Shown one piece after another: positions 1 through 8,192 of a stretch of 64,000 nt of DNA. Source of the DNA: Thermohalobaculum sp050331395. Its GTDB lineage: Bacteria > Pseudomonadota > Alphaproteobacteria > Rhodobacterales > Rhodobacteraceae. A program made the position numbers and the translations under genes. The stretch lies in NCBI GenBank assembly GCA_050331395.1, contig JBHJGX010000058.1, positions 9,857 through 73,856 of the forward strand, read 5' to 3'. The notes under the pieces were generated by a model that was not told the origin of the DNA, did not search any database, and was given only the letters and a program-made list of their open reading frames with translations. The first letter of the stretch is position 1. Each line of letters begins with the position of its first letter.

Positions 1-1
1 G

Positions 2-1069
2 CGGGCTCCGGGCTATGCGACCCGCGCGCTCCCGCGCGAGGCCTATCCGATGTTGGTCGAGGCGCCCGGCGAGGCGGCCGAGGGTGTGGTTCTCTCCGAA
101 ATTTCGGCGGTCGAGCGGGCGCGGCTCGAGTATTTCGAAGAGGCGGAGTACGGCCTCGTGCCGATTACCGTCGAGACCGACACCGGACCGGTCGAGGCCG
201 CTTATTTCCGCGCCACCGACAAACCCGGGAAGACCGACACGCCTTGGGACTTCGCCCGCTGGCAGACCGAGGAGCGGGCGACCGCGATCGCCGCGGCTGA
301 GGAATACATGAGCTATTTCGGCCGGTTAAGCATCGAGGAAGTCGATGCGATTTGGCCTGCCATCATGGCGCGCGCCCGGCAGAAGACCCGCGCCGCAGCG
401 ACCCCGCCGACGCTTGGCCGGGTGCGCACGGCGTTCGGCCCCGACGACGTGTCGATCGAGGCCCATGCGCGGCCCTATGCGGGTTTCCTTACGGTCGAGA
501 CGTTGCGGCTTCGGCACAAGCGCTTCGACGGGGGCTGGTCGCCGTCCCTCGAACGCACGGTCGTGCTGTGGGGCGACGCGGTCACCGTGCTGCCCTATGA
601 CCCGGTGCGGGACGCGGTCCTGCTGATCGAGCAGTTCCGGCCGGCGCCCCTTGGCCGCGGCGATCCGAACCCCTGGTGTCTCGAGGTCGTCGCCGGCCGG
701 ATCGACGGGGATCGCGGGCCAGAGGCGACGGCCCGGACCGAGGCGGCCGAGGAAGCGGGGTTGGCGCTCGGCCGACTGCGCGAAATCGGGCGGTATTACT
801 CGACGGCAGGCCTCGCGGGCGAACATATGACGGCCTTTGTCGGCGAGGCGGATCTCTCGGCGCCCGGCGGTCTTCACGGGGTGGCGGACGAGGGCGAGGA
901 TATCCGGACCATGGTGCTCGATTGGCAGGAGGCGTGGGCCGCCGTAACCGACGGGGCCGTCAACACGGCACAGGCGCTCTTCTCGCTCTATTGGCTCGCC
1001 GCCCATCGCGAAAGCCTTCGGGCCGCATGGGTGGCGGAGGGGCAAAGCCGAAGCGCCGGCGGGACTTGA
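2..1069 (+). CDS. trgB: TrgB-like AIG2/Nudix ADP-sugar hydrolase, 5' partial
   Basis: The frame is open through the left edge, so the N-terminus is missing. The visible protein has two parts: an N-terminal AIG2/gamma-glutamylcyclotransferase-like region (the segment TRALPREAYPM is typical), then a Nudix hydrolase domain over roughly the last 190 residues, encoded from about 560. The Nudix box (about 690-765) keeps the metal-binding end TEAAEEAGL with its three Glu, but the consensus Arg before them is Thr and the upstream Glu position is Arg, so the box is degenerate. In Rhodobacter sphaeroides the equivalent gene, trgB, lies next to cysK in a tellurite-resistance locus, and here cysK follows 66 bp downstream. 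Hydrolysis of ADP-ribose or a related nucleoside diphosphate is the family expectation; the substrate here is inferred. Confidence 0.8.
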   Translation, partial: RAPGYATRALPREAYPMLVEAPGEAAEGVVLSEISAVERARLEYFEEAEYGLVPITVETDTGPVEAAYFRATDKPGKTDTPWDFARWQTEERATAIAAAEEYMSYFGRLSIEEVDAIWPAIMARARQKTRAAATPPTLGRVRTAFGPDDVSIEAHARPYAGFLTVETLRLRHKRFDGGWSPSLERTVVLWGDAVTVLPYDPVRDAVLLIEQFRPAPLGRGDPNPWCLEVVAGRIDGDRGPEATARTEAAEEAGLALGRLREIGRYYSTAGLAGEHMTAFVGEADLSAPGGLHGVADEGEDIRTMVLDWQEAWAAVTDGAVNTAQALFSLYWLAAHRESLRAAWVAEGQSRSAGGT

Positions 1070-1135
1070 GCCCGTCCGGGGATCGGCATAGGTACGGACA
1101 GCGCGCGGCTCCGCCGCCATGAAGGAGAGCGTTCC

Positions 1136-2185
1136 ATGCGCATTTACCGGGACGTCCCCGAGGCCGTCGGCAACACTCCGCTGATCCGGCTCCGAAAGGC
1201 ATCCGAGCTCACCGGCTGCGAGATCCTCGGCAAGGCGGAGTTCATGAACCCCGGCCAGTCGGTCAAGGACCGGGCGGCGCTCTGGATTATCCGCGACGCG
1301 ATCGCCCGGGGCGCGCTCCGCCCGGGCGGGACCATCGTCGAGGGTACCGCGGGCAACACCGGCATCGGGCTTTCGGTGGTCGGCGCGGCAATGGGGTTCC
1401 GCACGGTCATCGTGATCCCCGAGACGCAGTCCGAGGAAAAGAAGGACATGCTCCGGCTGGCGGGCGCGCGTCTTGTCGAGGTGCCGGCGGTGCCTTATCG
1501 GAACCCCAACAACTATGTGAAATATTCGGCGCGCCTCGCCGAAGCGCTCGACCGGAGCGAGCCGAACGGCGCCGTCTGGGCCAACCAATTCGACAATGTG
1601 GCCAACCGGCAGGCGCATATCGACACCACCGCGCCCGAGATCTGGGCCCAGACCGAAGGTCACGTGGACGGGTTCATTTGTTCGGTCGGCTCTGGCGGGA
1701 CGCTGGCGGGGACCGCAGCGGCGCTCCGCGAGCGGAAGCCGGCGGTCAAGATCGGGCTCGCCGATCCGCTCGGTTCCGCGCTTTATCACTATTACGCGCA
1801 TGGCGAGATCAAGGCCGAGGGGAGCTCGATCTCCGAGGGCATCGGCCAGGGGCGCGTGACGGCCAATCTCGAGGGGCTGACGGTCGATTTTCCCTATCAG
1901 ATCCCCGACGAGGAGGGCTTGCCCATCGTCTTCGATCTTCTCCGGGAAGAGGGGCTCTGCATGGGGCTCTCCACCGGCATCAACGTGGCCGGCGCGATCC
2001 GCCTCGCCCGCGAGATGGGGCCCGGGCACACCATCGTGACCATCCTCTGCGATTACGGCACGCGATACCAAAGCAAAGTGTTCAATCCGACGTTCCTGCG
2101 GGAAAAGGGTTTGCCCGTGCCGGACTGGCGCGGCGCGGCCGGGACGGCGGATTTGCCGAACGTTTTCGATAAAGTCGATCCCTGA
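1136..2185 (+). CDS. cysK: Cysteine synthase (O-acetylserine sulfhydrylase)
   Basis: PLP enzyme that makes cysteine from O-acetylserine and sulfide in the cytoplasm. The 349-residue product has the PLP lysine in NPGQSVKDRA (Lys44), the substrate loop EGTAGNTG and the phosphate-binding SVGSGGT. Length is somewhat above the usual 310-320, as in Rhodobacter cysteine synthases. A good ribosome site (AAGGAG) precedes the ATG by 8 bp. It follows the trgB-like gene on the same strand, and a mechanosensitive channel follows with essentially no gap. In Rhodobacter this pairing is tied to tellurite and sulfur metabolism. A cystathionine beta-synthase-type member is less likely because there is no C-terminal regulatory domain. 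Confidence 0.93.
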   Translation: MRIYRDVPEAVGNTPLIRLRKASELTGCEILGKAEFMNPGQSVKDRAALWIIRDAIARGALRPGGTIVEGTAGNTGIGLSVVGAAMGFRTVIVIPETQSEEKKDMLRLAGARLVEVPAVPYRNPNNYVKYSARLAEALDRSEPNGAVWANQFDNVANRQAHIDTTAPEIWAQTEGHVDGFICSVGSGGTLAGTAAALRERKPAVKIGLADPLGSALYHYYAHGEIKAEGSSISEGIGQGRVTANLEGLTVDFPYQIPDEEGLPIVFDLLREEGLCMGLSTGINVAGAIRLAREMGPGHTIVTILCDYGTRYQSKVFNPTFLREKGLPVPDWRGAAGTADLPNVFDKVDP

Positions 2186-4724
2186 GGGCCGCGGCCTCCG
2201 GCGCGGCCGCCCGGTCCGGCGCCTCTGGGCAGCCGCTCTGCTTGCCATCATCGGGGCGCTCTGCCTCGGCCTCGCAGCGGTCGCACAACAGACGGCCGAT
2301 GCCGCGAACGAGAGCGTCGGCGCCAAGCTTGAGCGTTGGGACGGCGAAGCGGCGGCGATCCAACGGCGCATCGACGAAAACGATATCGGGATCGAGCAAA
2401 TCGCCGCGATGCGGCAGACGCTCGATGCCCAGCTTGCCGAAATCGCTCCGATCCAGGAGCAAGTCCAGACCCGCCTGGACCCCCTCCGCCAACAGCTCGA
2501 AGCGTTGGGCGAGCCGCCGGCCGACGGCACCGAAGAACTCCCGCAGATCGCCGAAGAGCGCCGGCGCATCGCCTCGGACCTCGCCGAGATCGAAGCGCAG
2601 GCGCGCCGCGCCGACCAGGCCGAAGCGCGCGCCGAGGGGCTCGTCACCCGCCTGGCCACACTTCGCCAATCGCTCTTCACAGCGCAGTTGCTCGCCCGCG
2701 GCCCGACGATCCTGTTGCCGCATGTGTTCTTCGAGGGGATCGCGGCGATCGAGCGCACGGTCCGGACCGTGGTCGCCGAGACCCGGCTCCGCTGGCAGAA
2801 CCTCGCCGGCGATATCGCCGGGCAGCTTCGCATCCTCGTGCCTCTTCTCGGCGTCGTGGTCGGCGCGCTCGCCCTTCTGCGCGCCCGGAAGATGGCGCTC
2901 GACTGGCTGTTGTCGGGGCTGAGCGAAGAGACCCCCCACTCGCGGCGCGTGAGCATCGGGGCCGGCGTGACGCTCGCCCGGCTGCTGATGCCGGCCGGGG
3001 CGCTCGCGCTCTTCTTCAGCGGGATCTATTTCATTGGCATTGCCGGGCCGCGCGGCGAAGCGGTGATCATCGGTCTCGGTACGGCGGCGGCGGCGGTGAT
3101 CGGGGCCTATGCGCTCGGCGGGGCTTATTTTGCGCCCACGTCGCGGACGCTCCGCCTGGCCGCCCTCGACGACGCGGACGCGCTCGCCGCCCATCGCTGG
3201 ATCATGCTGCTTGCGGCCGTCGTCGGCTTCGACCGGGCCTTCATCCATGTCGGCCAGCAGCTTGGCCTCGCCATCGAGGGGCTTACGCTCCTCAACGCGG
3301 CGCTGATGACCGTGGGCGGTGTCTCGCTCTTTTTCGTCACCCGGTATGTGCGCCCGCCGGAGCCCGCGGCGCGCCTCGAAAAACCGGGCGACGAGGACGA
3401 CGCCGAAGCGCCGCGGCCCCTTCGCGTCGATCGGCCCATCGTCAGCCTGCTGCGTTTCCTCTCGCGCGTCTCGGCGGTCGCGGCCCCGATCCTCGCCCTC
3501 GCCGGCTACTACGCCGCGTCCCGCTATGCGTTCTTTCCGGTGGTCTTCTCGGGCGCGTTGATCGGGATCTGCCTGCTGCTGTATCACATCGTACGGACGA
3601 TCCTCGGCGAGGCTTCGAGCCGGAACGGCGAAGAGGAGGGGGCTGTCGCCCGGCTCAAGCTCGTCGAGCTTGGCCTCGGCTTTCTGATCTTCTGCGCCGC
3701 GCTGCCGGCAATCGCGCTCATCTGGGGCGCGGACCCGCAGGATCTGGGCGTCGGTTGGCGCCGGGTCGTGGCGGGCTTCACCATCGGCGACGTGACGATT
3801 GCGCCGATCGATTTCTTCATCTTCGTCATCGTGCTGGTGGTGGGGATCATCCTCGTGCGCCGGTTCCAGGCGCTCCTGCGGCGCACGGTGTTGCCGTTCA
3901 CCGGGCTCGATACCGGCGGGCGCGACGCGGTCGCCTCGGGCGCGGGGCATCTCGGCATCGTCGTCGTCGCGCTCATCGCGATCTCGAGCACCGGGCTCGA
4001 TCTGTCGAACCTTGCCATCGTTGCTGGGGCGCTCTCGGTCGGCATCGGCTTCGGGTTGCAGAACATCGTCAACAACTTCGTCTCGGGCGTGATCCTGCTG
4101 GTGGAGCGGCCGATCAAGGCCGGCGACTGGATCGAGCTTCCCTCGGGCATGGGCTATGTGAAGTCGATTAATATCCGCTCGACCATGGTCGAGACGTTCG
4201 ACCGGGCGGCGCTTTTCGTGCCGAATTCAGAATTGATCTCGAGCCCGGTGATCAACTGGACCCACTCGAACCTGAATGGGCGGATTATCGTCTCGGTCGG
4301 CGTCGATTATGAGAGCGACCCGCGCAAGGTCGAGCGGATCCTCCTCGAAATCGGCAAGGCGCACCCGATGCTGTTGCGCCGGCCGCCACCTTATGTGCTT
4401 TTCCGCGGGTTCGGGGCGGACTCGCTCAATTTCGAGATCCGCGGGATCCTCCGCGACGTGAACTGGCTCCTGAATGTGCAGTCGGACCTCTATTTCGAGA
4501 TCGCCCGGCGGTTTGATCAGGAGGGCATCGGCATCCCGTTCCGCCAGGCCGATATCAAACTGAAGAATGCCGAGCAGATCGCCCACGCCTTCGGCACCGC
4601 CCTGCGCCCGGCGCACGGCCCGTTCGAGGAGGCCTCCCGGAGCCGCGTGCCCCGCGAGCTCGCCGTGCCGCGCGAGCGGACAGCGGCCGGTTACGAGGGC
4701 GCAGATGGTGACGGAGACCACTGA
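2178..4724 (+). CDS. DUF3772-type mechanosensitive ion channel (MscS family)
   Basis: Large inner-membrane channel of the MscS superfamily. After a signal-peptide-like segment (RRLWAAALLAIIGALCLGLA, 2217-2276) comes a coiled, Gln/Glu-rich periplasmic DUF3772 region, then about ten membrane helices and the conserved MscS core (GFGLQNIVNNFVSGVILL, then ERPIKAGDWIE) and cytoplasmic beta domain. The first ATG in frame is at 2409, but coding character and the signal peptide begin upstream. No ATG, GTG or TTG lies in frame between the preceding stop (about 2040) and 2409. The given start, an ATC at 2178 overlapping the cysK end, is only a marker. A rare start codon or a base error is possible. It probably forms an operon with cysK and alaX. 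Confidence 0.85.
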   Translation: MPEGRGLRRGRPVRRLWAAALLAIIGALCLGLAAVAQQTADAANESVGAKLERWDGEAAAIQRRIDENDIGIEQIAAMRQTLDAQLAEIAPIQEQVQTRLDPLRQQLEALGEPPADGTEELPQIAEERRRIASDLAEIEAQARRADQAEARAEGLVTRLATLRQSLFTAQLLARGPTILLPHVFFEGIAAIERTVRTVVAETRLRWQNLAGDIAGQLRILVPLLGVVVGALALLRARKMALDWLLSGLSEETPHSRRVSIGAGVTLARLLMPAGALALFFSGIYFIGIAGPRGEAVIIGLGTAAAAVIGAYALGGAYFAPTSRTLRLAALDDADALAAHRWIMLLAAVVGFDRAFIHVGQQLGLAIEGLTLLNAALMTVGGVSLFFVTRYVRPPEPAARLEKPGDEDDAEAPRPLRVDRPIVSLLRFLSRVSAVAAPILALAGYYAASRYAFFPVVFSGALIGICLLLYHIVRTILGEASSRNGEEEGAVARLKLVELGLGFLIFCAALPAIALIWGADPQDLGVGWRRVVAGFTIGDVTIAPIDFFIFVIVLVVGIILVRRFQALLRRTVLPFTGLDTGGRDAVASGAGHLGIVVVALIAISSTGLDLSNLAIVAGALSVGIGFGLQNIVNNFVSGVILLVERPIKAGDWIELPSGMGYVKSINIRSTMVETFDRAALFVPNSELISSPVINWTHSNLNGRIIVSVGVDYESDPRKVERILLEIGKAHPMLLRRPPPYVLFRGFGADSLNFEIRGILRDVNWLLNVQSDLYFEIARRFDQEGIGIPFRQADIKLKNAEQIAHAFGTALRPAHGPFEEASRSRVPRELAVPRERTAAGYEGADGDGDH

Positions 4725-4736
4725 GGGAGCCGACCG

Positions 4737-5447
4737 ATGACCGAGCCGCTTTTCCGCGACGACGCCTATCTCCGCACCTGCACGGCGCGTGTGCTCGCGG
4801 TGGGGCCCGAGGGCGTGTTGCTCGATCGCACGGTCTTCTATGCCACCGGCGGCGGCCAGCCGGGGGATCGAGGCGCGCTCGTCTGGGAGGGCGGCAAATT
4901 GCCGGTCACCACGGCGGTCAAGGGGGAGGGCGGCATTCTCCATGTGTCGGCTGAGGGCGCTGCCCTTCCGCCCGAGGGCGCCGAGGTGACTGCGCGCCTC
5001 GATTGGGAGACGCGGCACCGCCATATGCGTGTGCACACCGCGCTCCATCTGCTTTCGGTGGTGATCCCGCTCCCCGTCACCGGCGGTTCGATCGGCGCCG
5101 AGAAAGGCCGGCTCGATTTCGATATGCCCGAGGCGCCCGAGGACAAGGACGCGATCGAAGCGCGGCTGAACGCGCTCATCGCCGAGGATCACCCGGTGAC
5201 CGCCGAGTGGATCACGGATGCGGAGCTCGACGCGAACCCGGGCCTTGTGAAAACGATGGCGGTCAAACCGCCCATGGGCGCCGGTCGTGTCCGGCTCATC
5301 CGCATCGGCGACGGCGCGCCGCCCGTCGATCTCCAGCCCTGCGGCGGGACCCATGTGCGCACGACCGCGGAGATCGGCCCCGTCGCCCTCGGCAAGATCG
5401 AGAAGAAGGGCAAGCAAAACCGACGGGTGACCCTGCTGCTCGGCTGA
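4737..5447 (+). CDS. alaX: Alanyl-tRNA editing protein AlaX
   Basis: Free-standing editing domain that hydrolyses mischarged Ser- or Gly-tRNA(Ala) in the cytoplasm. The 236 residues carry the AlaRS-type zinc site: His100 and His104 in HTALH, then Cys202 and His206 in QPCGGTHV. The glycine-rich YATGGGQPGD motif near residue 35 is also typical. It ends in a family-like lysine-rich stretch, GKIEKKGKQNRR. The start ATG lies 12 bp after the channel gene with GGGAG upstream, so co-transcription is likely. No oddities seen. Confidence 0.92.
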   Translation: MTEPLFRDDAYLRTCTARVLAVGPEGVLLDRTVFYATGGGQPGDRGALVWEGGKLPVTTAVKGEGGILHVSAEGAALPPEGAEVTARLDWETRHRHMRVHTALHLLSVVIPLPVTGGSIGAEKGRLDFDMPEAPEDKDAIEARLNALIAEDHPVTAEWITDAELDANPGLVKTMAVKPPMGAGRVRLIRIGDGAPPVDLQPCGGTHVRTTAEIGPVALGKIEKKGKQNRRVTLLLG

Positions 5448-5453
5448 GCGCAG

Positions 5454-5482
5454 TTGCATGGGGCCGGTTCTGCCCCTAGGAC
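5454..5482 (+). promoter_or_regulatory. Candidate sigma70-type promoter for sseA
   Basis: TTGCAT at 5454-5459 and TAGGAC at 5477-5482 are 17 bp apart, just after the alaX stop and 27 bp before the sseA ATG. The -10 match is weak, as is common in GC-rich Rhodobacterales. Prediction only. Confidence 0.35.
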
Positions 5483-5508
5483 TCGAACGAGGCCCTGAAG
5501 AGGACGTG

Positions 5509-6381
5509 ATGTCGGATCCTACCCACCTCGTATCGACCGAATGGCTCGCCGGGCAGCTCGGCGCGCCCGATATTCGCGTGCTCGACGGCAGCTATCACTT
5601 GCCCGAAACCGGCCGGGACGCCCGCGGCGAGTATGCCGAGCGTCACATCCCCGGCGCGCGGTTCTTCGATATCGAGAAGATCGCCGATACCCGCTCGAGC
5701 CTTCCGCATATGGTCCCGCCGCTCGAGCAGTTCGTCTCGGCGGTGCGCAAGCTCGGCATCGGCGACGGCCACCGGGTCGTGGTCTACGATCAGGCGGGGC
5801 TCTTCTCGGCCGCGCGGGTCTGGTGGATGTTTCGAATGCACGGGCATCAGGACGTCGCGGTTCTGGACGGCGGTTTGCCGAAATGGATCGCCGAGGGCCG
5901 CCCCACGGACGACGAGAGCCCGGATCTGCGGGACCGGCATTTCACCGCCCGGCGCAACAATGCGATGATCCGCGACGTCACCCAGGTGGCGGCCGCGATG
6001 AAGCTCGGAAACGAACAGATCGTCGATGCGCGGAGCCCCGAGAGGTTCCGCGGCGAGGCGCCGGAGCCCCGCGAGGGACTGCGCTCCGGTCATATCCCGA
6101 GCGCCTGCAACGTTTATTACCGATCGCTCCTGAACGCCGACGGCACGATGAAGACGCCCGCGGAGATCCGCGCGGCCTTCGAAGGGGCCGGCGTCGATCT
6201 CGCCCGGCCGATCGTGACGACCTGCGGTTCCGGCGTCACGGCCTGCGTGCTCAGCCTCGCGCTCCACCGGATCGGCCACGGGCGAAACGCGGTCTATGAC
6301 GGTTCTTGGGCGGAGTGGGGCGCCTATCCCGACCTCGCCGTCGAGACCGGACCCGCGGCGGATCCCGCCCGCTCGGCATGA
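5509..6381 (+). CDS. sseA: 3-mercaptopyruvate sulfurtransferase
   Basis: Two-domain rhodanese that moves sulfur from 3-mercaptopyruvate to a thiol acceptor or cyanide. Of 290 residues the first rhodanese domain is inactive (about 8-130) and the second (about 155-280) carries the active-site loop CGSGVTAC with nucleophile Cys239. That loop is the mercaptopyruvate type rather than the thiosulfate type (CRKGVT). The ATG at 5509 is preferred over an in-frame ATG at 5458 because AAGAGG sits 7 bp before it and the N-terminus then matches the family. Its stop overlaps the next start (ATGA). Co-location with cysK fits sulfur and cysteine metabolism. Confidence 0.93.
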   Translation: MSDPTHLVSTEWLAGQLGAPDIRVLDGSYHLPETGRDARGEYAERHIPGARFFDIEKIADTRSSLPHMVPPLEQFVSAVRKLGIGDGHRVVVYDQAGLFSAARVWWMFRMHGHQDVAVLDGGLPKWIAEGRPTDDESPDLRDRHFTARRNNAMIRDVTQVAAAMKLGNEQIVDARSPERFRGEAPEPREGLRSGHIPSACNVYYRSLLNADGTMKTPAEIRAAFEGAGVDLARPIVTTCGSGVTACVLSLALHRIGHGRNAVYDGSWAEWGAYPDLAVETGPAADPARSA

Positions 6382-6905
6382 CCGGGACGGCCGAGAGCTA
6401 CACCGTCACCTATCTCGAGATGACGAGGCGGCCCTCGGCCCCGCCGCCCTTGCCGTCGGGCGCCCGGGTGGCCCTCTTGAAGGCGACCGATCCGCCGGTC
6501 GACTATTTCCTCTATCTCTACCGGCAGGTGGGCGACGGCTATCTGTGGACCGACTGGCTCAACCAGCCCAGAGAGGCGCAGGAGGCCTTTGTCGCCGATC
6601 GGCAGGTCGGGCTCTTCACCATGGTGCTCGACGGTTGGCCCGGCGGGTTCTTCATGCTCGACACCCGCCAAAGCGGCGTCTGCGATCTCGCCTATTTCGG
6701 CCTCGTTCCGCAGGCAATCGGCCGGGGCCTCGGCCATTGGCTCTTGGCAACGGCGGTTTCGACCGGCTGGAGCCTGCCCGGGGTCGCCCGGATGACCGTA
6801 AACACCTGCACGCTCGATCACCCGCGCGCGTTGCCGCTCTACCAGAAGATCGGCTTTCGACCGATCCGTCGGGAGGAGCGTCCGATGGATGAAAACGGAT
6901 CCTGA
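6378..6905 (+). CDS. GNAT family N-acetyltransferase
   Basis: A 175-residue GNAT-fold acetyltransferase. The acetyl-CoA loop is seen as VPQAIGRGLGHWLL (about residues 114-127), followed by the family pattern of a beta strand, NTCTLDHPRALPLYQKIGF and a C-terminal strand. It starts at the ATG that overlaps the sseA stop (ATGA), so the two genes are translationally coupled. The longer frame starting at 6306 lies inside sseA and is not supported. The substrate cannot be predicted; small amines, amino acids or protein N-termini are usual for this class. Confidence 0.85.
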   Translation: MTGTAESYTVTYLEMTRRPSAPPPLPSGARVALLKATDPPVDYFLYLYRQVGDGYLWTDWLNQPREAQEAFVADRQVGLFTMVLDGWPGGFFMLDTRQSGVCDLAYFGLVPQAIGRGLGHWLLATAVSTGWSLPGVARMTVNTCTLDHPRALPLYQKIGFRPIRREERPMDENGS

Positions 6906-6946
6906 TCCTGCTATAGGTCTGTGCGCCACGTTTCCCGGAGGACGCC

Positions 6947-7813
6947 ATGGACCATCCCGACACCCAACAGACCGAATTCGTCCGCTTCTGGAACGAGATC
7001 CTCGTCCCGAAATTCATCCGCTGGAAGCATGTGCTCGTCGGCGGGCTCGGTAAGCATTCCGATGCAATCCTTCCCAAGCTCGAGGTGCATCCGGGCGAAC
7101 GGGTCCTCGATGCGGGCGCGGGTTTCGGCGACACGGCCTGCTGGCTCGCCGAACGCGTCGGCCCGACGGGCGAAGTGGTCGCGATGGACTGCTGCGACGC
7201 TTTCCTCGACTATGGTCGACAAGAAGCCGCCGAAAAGGGCCTGACCAATGTCCAATTCAAGGCCGCTGACGTGGAGAGCTACCCGTTCCAGGGTGATTTC
7301 GACATGATCTTTTCGCGGTTCGGGACAATGTTCTTTTCGAACCCGGTCGCGGCGATGCGCAACATGTCGAAAGCGCTGAAACCCGGCGGTCGCTTCGTGC
7401 ACATCGTCTGGCGGGATCGCGCGGACAATCACTGGGGTACGGTGCCGAAGGAGGTGCTGCTGCGCCATGTGCCGCCCCCGGGCGACGACGCGCAGACCTG
7501 CGGGCCTGGCCCCTTCTCGATGGCTGACGAAGAGACGACCCGCGGGCAGATGCAGGCGGCGGGCTTCACCGACATCGTCTTCGAGCGGGTCGATTGCCCG
7601 TTCCGCACCGGCGACGACATCGAGGACGCGATCGGCTTCCAGCTCGCGGTCGGCCCGGCTGGCGAGGTCTATCGCGAAGCGGGGGACGAGGCGAAGGCCA
7701 AGCACGACGCGATCATGGCCGATCTTCGTGCAGCCTATGCGCCCTATGCCACGCCGGACGGGGTGTTTATGCCGTCCTCATCCTGGGTCATCACGGCGCG
7801 CAAACCTGCCTGA
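6947..7813 (+). CDS. Class I SAM-dependent methyltransferase
   Basis: A 288-residue cytosolic methyltransferase. The SAM-binding motif I is VLDAGAGFGDT (about residues 49-59), with the acidic ribose-binding end of strand 2 at AMDCCD and motif post-II as KAADVE. The arrangement resembles UbiE/COQ5 and arsenite-type small-molecule methyltransferases. GGAGG lies 8 bp before the ATG. It follows the GNAT gene by 41 bp; TATAGG at about 6911 could be a promoter -10 element. Substrate is unknown. Confidence 0.83.
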   Translation: MDHPDTQQTEFVRFWNEILVPKFIRWKHVLVGGLGKHSDAILPKLEVHPGERVLDAGAGFGDTACWLAERVGPTGEVVAMDCCDAFLDYGRQEAAEKGLTNVQFKAADVESYPFQGDFDMIFSRFGTMFFSNPVAAMRNMSKALKPGGRFVHIVWRDRADNHWGTVPKEVLLRHVPPPGDDAQTCGPGPFSMADEETTRGQMQAAGFTDIVFERVDCPFRTGDDIEDAIGFQLAVGPAGEVYREAGDEAKAKHDAIMADLRAAYAPYATPDGVFMPSSSWVITARKPA

Positions 7814-8192
7814 CCCCACAGCCGGAGCGATTTACAGGCAGGCGGCGGGTGCCCACAGTGATGACGCGGAACACCACTTCGAAGTTGTCAAGGGGCCGCC
7901 TGTGCGCCTCCTTCTCCTGGGCCTGCGGGGCCAAGCGCTCGCCGCTCCCGTCTCGGTCACCTGGACCGGGACGGTCGTCCCGGAGAACCTCGACGAAGCG
8001 CCGGTCGGTCGAACCATCACTGGGGCCTTCACCTTCGACATCACCGGCGTCAGCCCCAAGGTGTTCGCATTCCCTTCGACGCGCTCGCGGCCGCCATGGG
8101 GCTCCTGACCATGTGATCGGCAAGGATCGGCCTTGATTGGCCTTGCCGCCCCGGCTGGGCTAGAGAGGAGCGCCCGTCTTATCGGAGGCTCT
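7814..8192 (+). other. Gap between methyltransferase and radical SAM genes
   Basis: No intact gene is visible in these 379 bases. It contains the gene remnant at 7902-8108 and an imperfect hairpin (GGCAAGG at 8119-8125, CCTTGCC at 8141-8147) without a T run. The last 45 bases hold the leader and GGAGG ribosome site of the radical SAM gene. Confidence 0.6.
7902..8108 (+). pseudogene. Remnant of an exported VPLPA/PEP-CTERM-type protein
   Basis: From a GTG, 68 codons read as a short hydrophobic leader (VRLLLLGLRGQALAAPV) then VSVTWTGTVVPE and GRTITGAFTFDI. This beta-rich start is typical of secreted proteins that end in a PEP-CTERM/VPLPA sorting tag. The similarity ends near residue 50 and the frame runs into an unrelated tail and stop, with no sorting tag nearby. 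It looks like a truncated copy. Short length and lack of a clear ribosome site keep confidence low. Confidence 0.35.

Noticed and set aside
326..3950. Long minus-strand open frames under trgB, cysK and the channel gene
   Set aside because: Low-complexity shadow translations without domains, opposite to clearly real genes.
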